Source: Oligoflexales bacterium (GTDB lineage Bacteria; Bdellovibrionota_B; Oligoflexia; Oligoflexales; JALZUQ01). From it: DNA of 64,000 nt. The notes beneath the pieces are model-generated. The model saw nothing but the letters and a program-made list of their open reading frames with translations, made no database searches and was not told the origin of the DNA. The stretch is taken from NCBI GenBank assembly GCA_023301465.1, contig JALZUQ010000008.1:1-64000 (forward strand). Reading direction: 5' to 3'. Positions within the stretch are counted from its first letter, which is position 1. Each line of letters opens with the position of its first letter. Positions 26,066 through 36,163 of this stretch are shown here, piece by piece. The translations under genes and the position numbers were made by a program.

Positions 26066-27811
26066 ATGGCTGATCAAAACAAAAAAACAAGACGATGGTT
26101 TATTGAAAACGCTATCAAGGCGGGTGTTGGAACTTCATTCTTGGAGTCTATGACAGCTATCCCTCTTGTGAATACTTGGGCTAGTGATTATCTTATTAAT
26201 CCTGCCTACAACATGTTAGATGCCCATAAACTTATCCCAAGTGCTCTTCAAGGTGGTTTTGGGCTTTTAAGAATGTCAGAAGTTCTTGCATCCACCCCAG
26301 AAAATCACGAAAATGTTTCATTAGTGCATATTAGGGTCGTAAATCATACCGCATTAAATCTCGCTTTTACTCTAGGCGGCAACTACCAAAACAAGAAGCA
26401 AGAGGTCAAAAATAATGAATCCGTTAGCCCTATTAAAAACCAATCCATTGCTAGCGTTGCTATCCGATCTGAACTTGATAGTTTAGGAATCAACAGACAA
26501 AGTAAAGATGTATATTTTGGAGGTAAATTTAGATTTAATGAGTGGTTCTCTAATATGATGAACTTTGGAACTACAGACGGTAAAACACCAAATTCTAATA
26601 ACCGCATGGGTATTGATGAAAAATATTTTAATGTATTTAATAAAGATAAAATTGCGGTGCAAGTATTTCAACATTTAGGTTTTGAAAAAATCAAAACAGT
26701 ACATGAGCTAAAAAACTTTCAGATTCGTGAAAACATTAGCGATCTAAATAATTATGTCGACTCAAAAAACTTAATAAAATCTCCATTAGGCATTACATGT
26801 TTTATGATGGGTGAAAATTACGATAGTGCACAAGGACCATTAACTAAAAACGCTATTCTCACAAAAGATTCTACGGCACTTGAATCTCAAACTGTTAAAA
26901 GCTACGCTGATCAAATCAAACAAAGTGTTGGTAAAAGTTATATTCACCGTGAACCTGTTGTTCAAGAAAACCTGACTTACAAACTAGATCAACTAGTCAA
27001 AGAAAAACCTATTCTAAGAGAACAAATTATTGGCACTATTAATGATTTACAATCTGCAATTGATGGCTTTAGTTATGCAGGAGAGGTTGAAAAACAATTT
27101 CAAACAAAAAACCTTAACTCAGGTAATTTTCAAAGCACATTAGAATCACAAGGTGCAAGCAAAGAGTTTTTAGCACAGTGTCTCTATGTTGCTAATGCAG
27201 TCAGTATTCCGGGAAGGAACGGATCACCTGTGAATAATTTTAATCTGTTTTTAAATATGGTGGATATTGACCAAAATTCTTTTGATAATGACTTGAACAA
27301 GCTAAGTGGAGCATCTACAGATAAAGCTGTAAAAGCATATACTTATATCGAAGGCATGAGACAGCTCGCCATGGGTTTAAATGTATTAAGTAATAAAATA
27401 ACTGAAGGGCACAAACTAATTGTTGTCGTTTCTTCAGAAGGTGGGCGAAACTGCGATACAAGACAAGACTCACAAACTAGCTTTGGTATGGTTTTAGGCC
27501 CAAAAACCACAGGCTGGCTAGATGATTATTTGTATGCAAATATGAATGTTATTGATAGTGCTAGCCCTGAACTTGTCGGAAGAGGAAATACTGCAACAAA
27601 TGGCTTTTCCACCAATGCATGGAATATGGCTTACGATACAGAAGAAGGTCTACGCGACAAAAATGGCAATAAAATCCAAAGCACAAAACCATCTGTTGGT
27701 GATATGATGATGGGTGTTGTTGAGTTTTTAGAAGAAAGAAGAGGCGTGAACACAAGAGAGAGCCTAAGTGATTCCGAAGCTAGATTTATTAAACTAAAAA
27801 GAAAAACTTAA
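26066..27811 (+). CDS. Tat-exported protein of the heme lipoprotein operon, unknown
   Basis: About 581 residues from ATG 26066 (AAGGA 8 bases upstream). The N-terminus KKTRRWFIENAIKAGVGTSF is a twin-arginine signal of the kind seen in DUF1501 and DUF1552 proteins, which are also encoded beside secreted cytochromes. The body has VSLVHIRVVNHTALNLAF, a long helical middle and a C-terminal motif-like segment VVVSSEGGRNCDTRQDSQ. That segment recalls the late EGGR/EFGR region of DUF1501-type alkaline-phosphatase-fold proteins, but the match is weak. The function is unknown; export in folded form suggests a cofactor or complex assembly. Confidence 0.6.
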   Translation: MADQNKKTRRWFIENAIKAGVGTSFLESMTAIPLVNTWASDYLINPAYNMLDAHKLIPSALQGGFGLLRMSEVLASTPENHENVSLVHIRVVNHTALNLAFTLGGNYQNKKQEVKNNESVSPIKNQSIASVAIRSELDSLGINRQSKDVYFGGKFRFNEWFSNMMNFGTTDGKTPNSNNRMGIDEKYFNVFNKDKIAVQVFQHLGFEKIKTVHELKNFQIRENISDLNNYVDSKNLIKSPLGITCFMMGENYDSAQGPLTKNAILTKDSTALESQTVKSYADQIKQSVGKSYIHREPVVQENLTYKLDQLVKEKPILREQIIGTINDLQSAIDGFSYAGEVEKQFQTKNLNSGNFQSTLESQGASKEFLAQCLYVANAVSIPGRNGSPVNNFNLFLNMVDIDQNSFDNDLNKLSGASTDKAVKAYTYIEGMRQLAMGLNVLSNKITEGHKLIVVVSSEGGRNCDTRQDSQTSFGMVLGPKTTGWLDDYLYANMNVIDSASPELVGRGNTATNGFSTNAWNMAYDTEEGLRDKNGNKIQSTKPSVGDMMMGVVEFLEERRGVNTRESLSDSEARFIKLKRKT

Positions 27812-27815
27812 AAAC

Positions 27816-28784
27816 CTATTCAGCACCCGGTATAACCGACAACTCTAAAACCTGAAAACTACCACCAGCTTGCACTGTTTTTTCCAGTAATCTTGCAGCA
27901 TTTGGTGTCTGAAGGCTTGCATAAAAGTTAAGAGCATTCCCAGATAAAAAACTATTTAATTGACCATCAGAAGATAGTTCATTGATCAACCCACCAATAC
28001 TAAGTATTCCAGTTATCGCCCCATTTACCAATAAGGGGCCACCTGAATCTCCGCTAGAAGCGATAGTAAGGTTTTGGCTACCATTTTCTTCTTTCCAACC
28101 TGAAATTAGTATCGTCCCAAATGGAAGTGATAAATTTTTAGGTACAAGCGGCAACCTATTGGTTCCTGCTCTTCTAACAGAAACAAGATTTTCTGAAGTT
28201 GCTGGAATCGTAATATCTCCGTAACCAACCAATTCTACAAACTCACAAGAAACTGGATTTCTGTCTCCAATTGGCAGAAAGGAATGAAACGTATCATCAG
28301 GAAAAATAATCGCCGCTAAATCTTGATGGACAGCTTCTGTATTGATAACAGCATCACCATTATCATTAAATTTTACATCTGGTTGCTCATCAATAATGAT
28401 TTGAAGGGCACGACGATCTTCAGTGAGTAGTTCATCTTGTTGTTCAATCGTCCACTCTAAATTTAACTCAGCTTCATCAACATAGTAAATACTACTTGGA
28501 GTTTTGTTTGTTGGTAAACAATGAAAAGCAGTTAAAAAAGTATTTTCAGAAAGTGCACTTCCGGAACATATTTTGATGAAGTAATTCTCTGGATCATCTG
28601 GATCAACTTCTTTAATGACCAATCTGCCCACAGATTCGTAGTCCGTTGTGATGTCTGCATTCACAAGTGAGAACTGGTCATTATTATTACACTTCAAAGA
28701 TCCTTGAGGTGGAGGGGCCTCTTCGTTTCCGCAGCTTAGTGCAAAAACAAATAGCGAAGTCAGTAAATACCTCAGAAAATTCAT
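27816..28784 (-). CDS. Trypsin-like serine protease lipoprotein (S1 family)
   Basis: 322 residues. A signal peptide with lipobox ALSC (Cys18) is followed by a chymotrypsin-fold domain with a full catalytic triad: His88 in TAFHC, Asp155 in HQDLAAI and Ser247 in GDSGGP. An acidic insert lies between the His and Asp regions. It probably acts as an anchored periplasmic or surface protease. It converges on the Tat-type gene (4 bases between stops). Secreted S1 proteases are plentiful in predatory Bdellovibrionota, but the target here is unknown. Confidence 0.9.
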   Translation of the reverse strand: MNFLRYLLTSLFVFALSCGNEEAPPPQGSLKCNNNDQFSLVNADITTDYESVGRLVIKEVDPDDPENYFIKICSGSALSENTFLTAFHCLPTNKTPSSIYYVDEAELNLEWTIEQQDELLTEDRRALQIIIDEQPDVKFNDNGDAVINTEAVHQDLAAIIFPDDTFHSFLPIGDRNPVSCEFVELVGYGDITIPATSENLVSVRRAGTNRLPLVPKNLSLPFGTILISGWKEENGSQNLTIASSGDSGGPLLVNGAITGILSIGGLINELSSDGQLNSFLSGNALNFYASLQTPNAARLLEKTVQAGGSFQVLELSVIPGAE

Positions 28785-28873
28785 GGTTTATCCCCCTATC
28801 TTCCTATCGGCGGCTCTTCAGATTTCTCAAAATAAGGGGTTAAAAATAAAAAATTAACCGGGAAAATCAACAC

Positions 28874-28902
28874 TTTACACTTGATTAGGAAAGGCATATA
28901 TT
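28874..28902 (+). promoter_or_regulatory. Sigma-70-type promoter of the AMP nucleosidase gene
   Basis: TTTACA (28874-28879) and TATATT (28897-28902) are separated by 17 bases, each one base off consensus. Transcription would begin about 7 bases downstream, at or next to the ATG at 28909, and the bases between (ACCCCC) hold no ribosome binding site. This predicts a leaderless or nearly leaderless transcript. Confidence 0.5.
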
Positions 28903-28908
28903 ACCCCC

Positions 28909-29682
28909 ATGAAAACTAAAGCAGATATCGTAAAAAATTGGCTACCTAGATATACTGGTACGCCGCTAGAGGAGTTCGGAGATTACATTCTTCTAACAAA
29001 CTTTTCGAACTACGTTGTGAACTTTGCAACAATGTTTGATGTCCCCATTCGTGGACTAAGCCACCCGATGCAAACCGCCACCAACAAAGATGGTATCACT
29101 ATCATTAACTTTGGTATCGGCTCAGCAATGGCTGCGTTAGTCATGGATTTACTAGGTGCTATTCAACCTAGTGGAGTATTATTTTTAGGAAAATGCGGGG
29201 GACTAAAAGACTCAACAGAGATTGGTCATTTTGTTTTGCCAATTGCAGCAATTCGAGGAGAAGGAACATCTAACGATTACCTTCCACCAGAAGTACCTGC
29301 ACTTCCGTCTTTTAAACTTCATAAGTTTGTTTCTGACAAAATCATTCAACACAACATGGACTATCGTTCTGGTGTTGTGTATACAACCAACCGTAGGGTA
29401 TGGGAACATGATGAGGTATTCAAAGACAAACTTAGAGACCTAAGTGCACTTGCCATTGACATGGAAACTGCGTCTATTTTTGTTGTTGGACATGCAAATG
29501 AGATAGCTCGTGGAGCGTTACTCCTTGTGAGTGATCGACCTATGACTCCTGAAGGCGTAAAAACTTCTACCTCAGACAAAAAAGTAACTGAGAATTTTGT
29601 AGATTTGCACCTAAAAATAGGCATCGAAGCGATGAGTGAAATTGGCTCTAAGGGTGAGCAAATTAAACACTTTCGCTACTAA
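28909..29682 (+). CDS. amn: AMP nucleosidase (short form)
   Basis: 257 residues of the purine nucleoside phosphorylase fold. Strongly conserved AMP nucleosidase segments are GKCGGLKDSTEIGHFVLP, IRGEGTSNDYLPPEVPALP, VYTTNRRVWEHDE, IDMETASIF and LLLVSDRPM. The enzyme splits AMP to adenine and ribose 5-phosphate in the cytoplasm. The chain is the compact form without the N-terminal regulatory domain of the E. coli protein. It is followed by yebC after 49 bases. The start has no SD and a promoter directly abuts it. Confidence 0.92.
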   Translation: MKTKADIVKNWLPRYTGTPLEEFGDYILLTNFSNYVVNFATMFDVPIRGLSHPMQTATNKDGITIINFGIGSAMAALVMDLLGAIQPSGVLFLGKCGGLKDSTEIGHFVLPIAAIRGEGTSNDYLPPEVPALPSFKLHKFVSDKIIQHNMDYRSGVVYTTNRRVWEHDEVFKDKLRDLSALAIDMETASIFVVGHANEIARGALLLVSDRPMTPEGVKTSTSDKKVTENFVDLHLKIGIEAMSEIGSKGEQIKHFRY

Positions 29683-29731
29683 CTTTTATTAAGTGGATTT
29701 TTTTCTATAACTTTCAACTGGAGATCGTCAC

Positions 29732-30469
29732 ATGGCAGGACACAGTAAGTGGGCCAATATAAGACACCGTAAAGGTGCACAAGACAAAAAACGCGGTAAA
29801 ATCTTTACAAAAATTGCAAAAGAAATAACGATCGCAGCAGGACTAGGCGGCGATGATCCGAGTGCAAACCCGAGACTTCGCTTAGCACTTACAAAAGCCC
29901 GATCAGCAAACATGCCTAAAGACAATATTGCCAGAGCTGTCAAAAAAGGTACTGGCGAAGGCAATACCGCAACTTATACAGAAAAAGTCTACGAAGGTTA
30001 TGGACCTGCTGGCGTTGCAGTCATTGTTGAATGTTTAACTGACAATGTAAACCGCACTGTTAGTGAAGTAAGACACGCTTTTGGAAAATTTGGCGGCAAC
30101 TTAGGAACAGAAGGCTCTGTTTCTTGGATGTTTCAAAAAAAAGGCATCCTTGTCTATGACCGCAAGAACATCCCTAGTATTGATACATTCTTCGAAAAAA
30201 CCCTAGAATCTGGTGCTGAAGATATTGAAGAAGGTGACGGCCTTGTTGAAGTTAGCTGTGACTGGCAAAAATTCTCTGACATTAAAGATGCCATTGAATC
30301 TCAAGGCATCGAACCTGAGCTTGCAGAAGTCCAGCAAGTACCAGAAAACTACAACAGACTAAATAAAGAGCAAACCGAGTCTTTAAACAAAATCATAGAT
30401 TGGCTTGAAGATCTCGACGACGTTCAAACCGTCTCTCATAATGGAGAGGTTTACTCTGAAGAATCTTAG
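29732..30469 (+). CDS. yebC: YebC/PmpR (TACO1) family protein
   Basis: 245 residues with the invariant N-terminus AGHSKWANIRHRKGAQDKKR and the family blocks LTKARSANMPKDNIARA and YGPAGVAVIVECLTDN. YebC proteins act as translation factors that relieve stalling at proline stretches, and some as DNA-binding regulators. GGAG lies 8 bases before the ATG. The 3' end overlaps the start of the next gene. Usually found near ruvC, which is not here. Confidence 0.96.
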   Translation: MAGHSKWANIRHRKGAQDKKRGKIFTKIAKEITIAAGLGGDDPSANPRLRLALTKARSANMPKDNIARAVKKGTGEGNTATYTEKVYEGYGPAGVAVIVECLTDNVNRTVSEVRHAFGKFGGNLGTEGSVSWMFQKKGILVYDRKNIPSIDTFFEKTLESGAEDIEEGDGLVEVSCDWQKFSDIKDAIESQGIEPELAEVQQVPENYNRLNKEQTESLNKIIDWLEDLDDVQTVSHNGEVYSEES

Positions 30470-31673
30470 TGGTTTTAATAACCATGAAAGCTTTAGTCGA
30501 AAATTTACGGGGGTATTGATTGCTCTTATTTTTAGTTTATTTACTCCCCACACTTTAAACGCAAAAAAAACGGTCCGAATAGAGTCCATCAAAGTAAATG
30601 GCTCTACTAGAATTAATGAAAAGCAAATCGTAGAAGAGTTTGACTTATATCGTAACATTGATTTATCTCAAAAGTTTGCAAGATCCATTATCACAAGAAT
30701 GCTAGGAATGGGGCTTTTCCAAAAAGCAAACCTCATCATGAAAAAAGGCAGTGAAAAAGGCAAGGCTAACTTAAACATCAACCTAAAAGATGACCCATCC
30801 GTTGTAGGTGATTGGGCAATTGGGACGAACCTTCAGCTTCGTTTCACAGATACACATGCATCAGCATTTAATTTTGAAGGCTCCCCCCTTAATATTAAAG
30901 CAGGACTTATTGCAAGAAATGCATTTGGTGCATTACACCGCCTTGGAACCGATGTCCGAATAAACTCGGACGGAGATATCAGTCAATTTAATCTTGGGTG
31001 GGGGCTTCCAAAGTTTGCTCAATCTGAAACTCAGTTTGACTTTGGGTTTCACCTTAAAAGACCATCACATATGTACCTTGATTTATACGGGTTCGCATTA
31101 GAAGCATATGGCATCTGGTCGTTTGTCATTGCTGATACATACAACTTTAGATACGGAGTGGCCGGACTTGCAAACCGAAAACCGCTTTTTGCTCTTCCTC
31201 ACTACCCAAGCACCATTGTTGGTCCTTACGTTGAAATCGGAACCACCACAAGCTTTGCGAGTTTCCTTGGGGATAATGGATATAATATTGTTCTAAGACT
31301 TGTTCCTTCGGTTGGAAATATCAGTGACAGTTATATTCGCTTAGACTTAGACCAGACCTTTACTATCTTTGATAAACTACAAATTAAATATGGTGGCAAG
31401 GGCTATATCGTTGGCGATAAAGGCTACGGTGCTAGGTTCGAAGTTCGCCTAGGTCATCCTTTTGGTGGGAAGTTTGGAAAATTTATTACCGACACATCAG
31501 AAATATTTGTCCGAGGACGCTATGGTAGAGATTGGCTTCCCGGAGACGACATTATTGGTTATGACGGCACCATAGGAGTGCGACTATTTAGTCGTGGGTT
31601 TATAGGGGAACTAGGTTTTAAAATCCTTCAAATCCCTTCAAAAAAAATCACTAACCTTTTTTCGGGAGACTAG
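30441..31673 (+). CDS. Short POTRA plus beta-barrel outer membrane protein
   Basis: About 410 residues from ATG 30441. A signal peptide (hydrophobic GVLIALIFSLF, cleavage near LNA) is followed by one POTRA-like domain (VRIESIKVNGSTRINEKQI to INLKDD). The rest is an alternating beta-strand barrel ending in aromatic strands (GVRLFSRGFIGELGFKI). The layout is like a miniature BamA/TamA/FhaC (Omp85) protein with one POTRA domain, but the barrel sequence is divergent. It would sit in the outer membrane and insert or export proteins (inference). It overlaps yebC by 29 bases and precedes a secreted protein and an NtrY-NtrX pair. Confidence 0.7.
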   Translation: MERFTLKNLSGFNNHESFSRKFTGVLIALIFSLFTPHTLNAKKTVRIESIKVNGSTRINEKQIVEEFDLYRNIDLSQKFARSIITRMLGMGLFQKANLIMKKGSEKGKANLNINLKDDPSVVGDWAIGTNLQLRFTDTHASAFNFEGSPLNIKAGLIARNAFGALHRLGTDVRINSDGDISQFNLGWGLPKFAQSETQFDFGFHLKRPSHMYLDLYGFALEAYGIWSFVIADTYNFRYGVAGLANRKPLFALPHYPSTIVGPYVEIGTTTSFASFLGDNGYNIVLRLVPSVGNISDSYIRLDLDQTFTIFDKLQIKYGGKGYIVGDKGYGARFEVRLGHPFGGKFGKFITDTSEIFVRGRYGRDWLPGDDIIGYDGTIGVRLFSRGFIGELGFKILQIPSKKITNLFSGD

Positions 31674-31675
31674 GC

Positions 31676-32308
31676 TTGCGTTTTATTTTCCCTTGGGTTT
31701 TGTCTTGCTTGCTTACAACATCGTTGTTTGCCCAATACAAGACAATTCAAGGAAAGTGGACTAAAATCAATGGCCAGCAATTTATTAGTGCTTCATTTTT
31801 AAAACATATACCGAAAGACCAAATTGACATCATCCAATCTGGGTTTTCAACATTTACAAGAATAGAAGCCAACCTTCCAAAAGGGGAATCCTATGTTCCA
31901 CTTCACTTTATGGACTGCACAGCAATTTATGACACATGGGACGAGTTCTTTGACGTTGTAAAACTCTCTCCAAAACAAAAATCTAAAAAAGTAAACTCAC
32001 TAAATAAATATGGAGACTTTTGTCTCCAGTACCTCATACCACTTAGCTCAGCTATAAAGCCTCTTATTGGCACGAACTCAAAACTTCCAGCAACTGTATT
32101 AATTGAACAAATCTCTGAAAAACAATCGGATAATATTCGAAACTGGCTTGTTCAACAACAATCTCCATTAATTCAAAATCTTTTTTCTCACATGCTAGGA
32201 AAATTCAAGCTAGAGAAACAACTAAAATTCGCAATTTTACTTCCAAGCTCACTCCCAACTAACTCGAAAAAAAAACCGCAATCAACGAATATCGGAACGA
32301 GTAAATGA
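31676..32308 (+). CDS. Secreted protein upstream of NtrY-like kinase, unknown
   Basis: 210 residues from TTG 31676 (GGAG 7 bases upstream). A signal peptide ends near LFAQ (residue 20). The mature part resembles a small alpha/beta chalcone-isomerase-like domain in outline (KINGQQFISASFLKHIP, then a phenylalanine-rich stretch), with a basic C-terminus. In beta-proteobacteria a secreted DUF4390 protein sits directly before ntrYX; this gene is in the same place, but I cannot show homology. Its stop overlaps the kinase start (ATGA). It may sense or signal to the kinase. Confidence 0.6.
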   Translation: MRFIFPWVLSCLLTTSLFAQYKTIQGKWTKINGQQFISASFLKHIPKDQIDIIQSGFSTFTRIEANLPKGESYVPLHFMDCTAIYDTWDEFFDVVKLSPKQKSKKVNSLNKYGDFCLQYLIPLSSAIKPLIGTNSKLPATVLIEQISEKQSDNIRNWLVQQQSPLIQNLFSHMLGKFKLEKQLKFAILLPSSLPTNSKKKPQSTNIGTSK

Positions 32309-33810
32309 CCCGGAGCAGACCTGCACATTTATTTAAAATTGCTTGGTACCGCTCGTGGATCATTCGAGTTGCATTGGTATGTATCCTACTTTTAGGCATA
32401 GGTTTTTGCCTCAACTTTTATTTTTCCCTCAAAAGCTTTGATGCTGTAACAAACATTTCATTTTCAGATGAATTTGAAATGAGCCTTGATGAACAATTAG
32501 ATGAATATAAAAAACTGAGGACCTATTACCGCAAACTGATTCTTGATCAAGTCACCATGCAGACCATGACACATATTCCAAAGACAAAAAATGATGTAAA
32601 CAATATTCTCAAAAAAATTCAGATCCACCGTTATTTTGACCCTGAAAACATGATTGTCAGGGACGCTATGATAAGAGGAAGAAATGTACAGTGGGTAAAC
32701 GGTGACACCATTAAAATTTTTAGTTTTTCTGCAAAACTTGGCAACATGCACATCAAAGAAAAATACAGTCGACTTGAGTCTGTCAAACGCCGAAGAAAAA
32801 TCATTGCATTAAAGCTAAAAGAAGACATCAAGCCTAGTCTTATCTTAAGCCATACTATTGTTATTCTTGTATGTTTAATATTAATTGTCATTGCATTTAT
32901 CTACTCTGCTAGACAATACAAATCAAGAACTGATGAACTTATCACAGGACTTCAACTATGGAGTAACGATGAAGATGACTTTCGTTTTCATGGCGATTGG
33001 CCTGCTGAGCTTGGGTTGATTGCTAGAAACTTTAATCATATGGCTGATGAAGTACATCGCAATCGTCAAAAATCATTATATTTAGAAAAAATGGCGTCAT
33101 GGCAAACAATCGCTCGTAAACTAGCACACGAAATTAAAAACCCACTGACTCCAATCAAAATGCTAATTAATCAACTCAATAGAAGCTATAAAGGTGATGA
33201 CACTAAGTTTCAAACCTTACTTAACAGCAGTCATGACATCATTAACTCAGAAATAGAAAGCCTCAAAACTCTTGTAGATAGTTTTTCAAAGTTTGCAAAA
33301 CTACCTCAACCTGTATTTAAATTAAATGACCTTGTAAAAACGGCCACCCAAACTATTGAATTATACCGTAGTGCATATCCGGATGTTAAATTTGAACTGA
33401 ATAACCACCTAGAGAATCATAATTATGTATTTGACTCAAACCTTCTTGCACAAGTACTCAAAAACCTCATAAAAAACGCCGCTGAAGCACAAAAGACCGA
33501 CAACCAAATCGTGGTAGACCTTAGCCTTGATAAAAAAACTCTTTGTGTCCATGTCATTGATTCTGGCCCGGGAATTCCTGAAGATATTCAAAAAAATGTT
33601 TTTGAAGCTTATTTCACTACTAAACACACTGGTGATACACATGGTATGGGGTTAGGCTTAGCCATCTGCAGAAAAATTGCAATGGACCACCAAGGAAAAA
33701 TTTCATTTTTTAGTAAACCAGGAAAAACAATTTTTAAGCTCAGTTTCCCGAACCACTTAGAAAGCACAGAAACAACTTCAACCAAGCATAAGGAAGAAAC
33801 ACTATCGTGA
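32305..33810 (+). CDS. NtrY-like sensor histidine kinase
   Basis: 501 residues. Two membrane helices (about 17-35 and 182-200) flank a periplasmic sensor of about 145 residues, followed by a HAMP-like linker. The kinase core has the H-box [15 protein letters not shown] (His275), N-box [12 protein letters not shown]1 DSGPGIPED and G2 GMGLGLAI. The H-box sequence is the NtrY type. It probably phosphorylates the sigma-54 activator encoded directly downstream. The signal sensed is unknown; NtrY in other bacteria responds to nitrogen or redox state. Confidence 0.9.
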   Translation: MTRSRPAHLFKIAWYRSWIIRVALVCILLLGIGFCLNFYFSLKSFDAVTNISFSDEFEMSLDEQLDEYKKLRTYYRKLILDQVTMQTMTHIPKTKNDVNNILKKIQIHRYFDPENMIVRDAMIRGRNVQWVNGDTIKIFSFSAKLGNMHIKEKYSRLESVKRRRKIIALKLKEDIKPSLILSHTIVILVCLILIVIAFIYSARQYKSRTDELITGLQLWSNDEDDFRFHGDWPAELGLIARNFNHMADEVHRNRQKSLYLEKMASWQTIARKLAHEIKNPLTPIKMLINQLNRSYKGDDTKFQTLLNSSHDIINSEIESLKTLVDSFSKFAKLPQPVFKLNDLVKTATQTIELYRSAYPDVKFELNNHLENHNYVFDSNLLAQVLKNLIKNAAEAQKTDNQIVVDLSLDKKTLCVHVIDSGPGIPEDIQKNVFEAYFTTKHTGDTHGMGLGLAICRKIAMDHQGKISFFSKPGKTIFKLSFPNHLESTETTSTKHKEETLS

Positions 33811-35234
33811 GCCAATCTATTGAAGGTAAAAAAATACTCGTCATTGATGATCATCATAATATTCGCACTAGCCTTAAACTAAGTCTTGAATCAGAAGGTT
33901 GTACAGTCAAAGAAGCGGGCTCTGTTCAAGATGGTCTGTTAGCACTTGGAAAATTAAAAGAAGACACACCACTAGAATACGATGTTGTGTTTCTTGACAT
34001 CAGAATGCCAGATGGTTCAGGTATGGATATTTTGGCTCAACTCGCAAAATATAATCTAGCAGGACGTGTTGTGGTTATTTCTGGAGAAGGGTCTGTGAGT
34101 GATGCTTTTAAAGCAACACAATTTGGAGCCTTCGACTATATAGAGAAACCATTTACACCTGAAAGAATCATGGTAAGTGCTACTCGTTGCATTGAATTAA
34201 ACAGTGAAAAACAAACCAATAAAATCCTTCGAAGCCAAGTTAAACAAAACAATATAATTGGCGAACACTCTTCTATTCAAGCCGTAAAGAAGATGATTGC
34301 TAAAGTTGCCCCAACCAATGGACGTGTGTTAATTCAAGGCGAAAGTGGCACCGGTAAAGAACTAGTGGCTGAGTCTATTCACCGACAATCGCCAAGAGCA
34401 ACAAAACCCCTCATCAAGGTCAACTGTGCTGCCATTCCACACTCCTTAATTGAGAGTGAACTCTTTGGTCACGTGAAGGGTGCATTTACTGGTGCTAGCA
34501 AAGACCGAAGAGGCTTATTTGAACAAGCTCATGGCGGAACACTGTTCCTAGATGAAATTGGTGAATTAAACCTTGAAGTACAAGCTAAACTCCTAAGAAC
34601 GTTACAAGGCGGAGAAATCATTGCCGTTGGTAGTGAAAAAGTAAAAGTTGTCGATGTGAGGGTACTTGCTGCAACCCACAGAGACTTAGAGGGAATGTGT
34701 GAGCAAGGTGAGTTTAGAGAAGACTTATTTTTCAGGTTAAATGTTGTTGGTATTTCTGTACCAGCATTGAGAGAACGTGCAAGTGATATTAAAGCACTAT
34801 CAGAAACACTTTTAAAACAAGCTTGTAAAGAACATGGAATTGGCACAAGACAATTATCAGAAACTGCACTGAAAAGTTTAGAATCATATTCTTGGCCCGG
34901 AAATATCAGAGAACTAAAGAACACTCTCGAGCGAGAGGCCATCTTAAGTGAATCAAACAGCATTGAAGATATTCAACTTCAATCTAAAAGGTCAAAAGAC
35001 AAAACAAATCCTGTTTCTGCAATGACAGGCGATGGTTTTGGATACGGGTGTTCAGATGTCTTATCTTGGCAAGCGTTTCACCAAGAAGTAGATAAAGAAT
35101 ATATTAAATATGTACTGAGTAAATCAAAAGGCAATGTCAGTGAAGCCTCTAGAATGCTCTGCCTAGAAAGAGCCTACCTCCATAGATTGATGAAAAAACT
35201 TGGGGTTCAGCGAGATATTGTCGTCCAAAGCTAA
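33807..35234 (+). CDS. Sigma-54-dependent response regulator (NtrX/NtrC family)
   Basis: 475 residues. The receiver domain (1-125) has phospho-acceptor Asp64 in [10 protein letters not shown] and Lys114. The AAA+ domain has Walker A GESGTGKE (178-185) and the intact sigma-54 contact loop GAFTGA (225-230). A Fis-type helix-turn-helix ends the chain ([20 protein letters not shown]). It should activate RpoN-dependent promoters when phosphorylated by the NtrY-like kinase, whose gene it overlaps (GTGA). Target promoters were not found in the window. Confidence 0.94.
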   Translation: MSQSIEGKKILVIDDHHNIRTSLKLSLESEGCTVKEAGSVQDGLLALGKLKEDTPLEYDVVFLDIRMPDGSGMDILAQLAKYNLAGRVVVISGEGSVSDAFKATQFGAFDYIEKPFTPERIMVSATRCIELNSEKQTNKILRSQVKQNNIIGEHSSIQAVKKMIAKVAPTNGRVLIQGESGTGKELVAESIHRQSPRATKPLIKVNCAAIPHSLIESELFGHVKGAFTGASKDRRGLFEQAHGGTLFLDEIGELNLEVQAKLLRTLQGGEIIAVGSEKVKVVDVRVLAATHRDLEGMCEQGEFREDLFFRLNVVGISVPALRERASDIKALSETLLKQACKEHGIGTRQLSETALKSLESYSWPGNIRELKNTLEREAILSESNSIEDIQLQSKRSKDKTNPVSAMTGDGFGYGCSDVLSWQAFHQEVDKEYIKYVLSKSKGNVSEASRMLCLERAYLHRLMKKLGVQRDIVVQS

Positions 35235-35284
35235 TTTTTTGGTCAAACTTTAATCACTAGATCCGCCACCTGAAGGGTGGTAGG

Positions 35285-36163
35285 ATGTGCTCTGTACGAG
35301 ATTTGAGGGTATTTTTGATGAGTATTTTATCTGTAGCACTTCTAGGTTTTTCTGCCGTCATGGCTGGCCTTGCTTATTTCTATCATAAGCAGTTTTCAGG
35401 GCTTCACCAGTTGTTTGCAGAAACCACCTCTAGGTTTGAGCAAGGCAGACTATTTAATCAAAACCTTGAGAAAAAAAATAAAGAATTAAAAGAAGAACTA
35501 AAAAACGAAAAAACAAAGCAAGAAAAAAACCAGAAAAAGCTCTTTCAACTAGAAAAGTCTAGAGAGAGTTTTTCTAAAAACGATTCTAAGGAAACTGAAA
35601 AACTAAAGTTGAATACTAGCCACCTTGAAGAGCAAGTTCAAACCCTTACCATGCAACTACAAGATGCAGTACACCATAAAGTAAACGCAGAAAAAAAATT
35701 GCAAACAGCAAATATCGACAAACTTCAGTCTAAAATTGAATCCCTAACAACTAAAAACAACTCTCTACAAGAGGGTTTAGACAAAAACAAAAAGGAGTTT
35801 GAGTCCTTAGATGTAAAGCACCACCAACTGGAAAAGAAATCAAAAGGCCTAGACGCAAAAGAGTACTTTAAGACAAAACGAAGATGTTCCCAGTACAACC
35901 GACTTTATAATGGTATGAAAGGGATGCGAGAGATGGCTGATGAACAGTCGGCAAATTTTAGAGAAGCTGCACTGCAACTGAGCCAGTGGATTTTACAAAA
36001 CAAGGATATTTCTACAGATGATCTTGAGTCAAAAACCTCAGTGATTTCTACAGCCCTAGAAAAAATTAATGGCTCTTACCTCCCACTAGAAGAGAATATT
36101 GAACCAGACCAAAGTTTTATGAATGAAGTGAAAGCCGTTGAAGAAAACCGACCCACATCCTAA
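35285..36163 (+). CDS. Membrane-anchored coiled-coil protein
   Basis: 292 residues from ATG 35285. One membrane helix (about 10-33) is followed by a long charged coiled coil (about 45-205) rich in Lys, Glu and Gln, then a shorter helical domain with FREAALQLSQWILQ. TTG 35315, which has GAGGG 5 bases upstream, is an alternative start. A small hairpin (35266-35280) covers the region just before the ATG. Function unknown; the shape suggests a scaffold. It follows the two-component genes by 50 bases and overlaps the TrmH gene by 26 bases. Confidence 0.7.
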   Translation: MCSVRDLRVFLMSILSVALLGFSAVMAGLAYFYHKQFSGLHQLFAETTSRFEQGRLFNQNLEKKNKELKEELKNEKTKQEKNQKKLFQLEKSRESFSKNDSKETEKLKLNTSHLEEQVQTLTMQLQDAVHHKVNAEKKLQTANIDKLQSKIESLTTKNNSLQEGLDKNKKEFESLDVKHHQLEKKSKGLDAKEYFKTKRRCSQYNRLYNGMKGMREMADEQSANFREAALQLSQWILQNKDISTDDLESKTSVISTALEKINGSYLPLEENIEPDQSFMNEVKAVEENRPTS

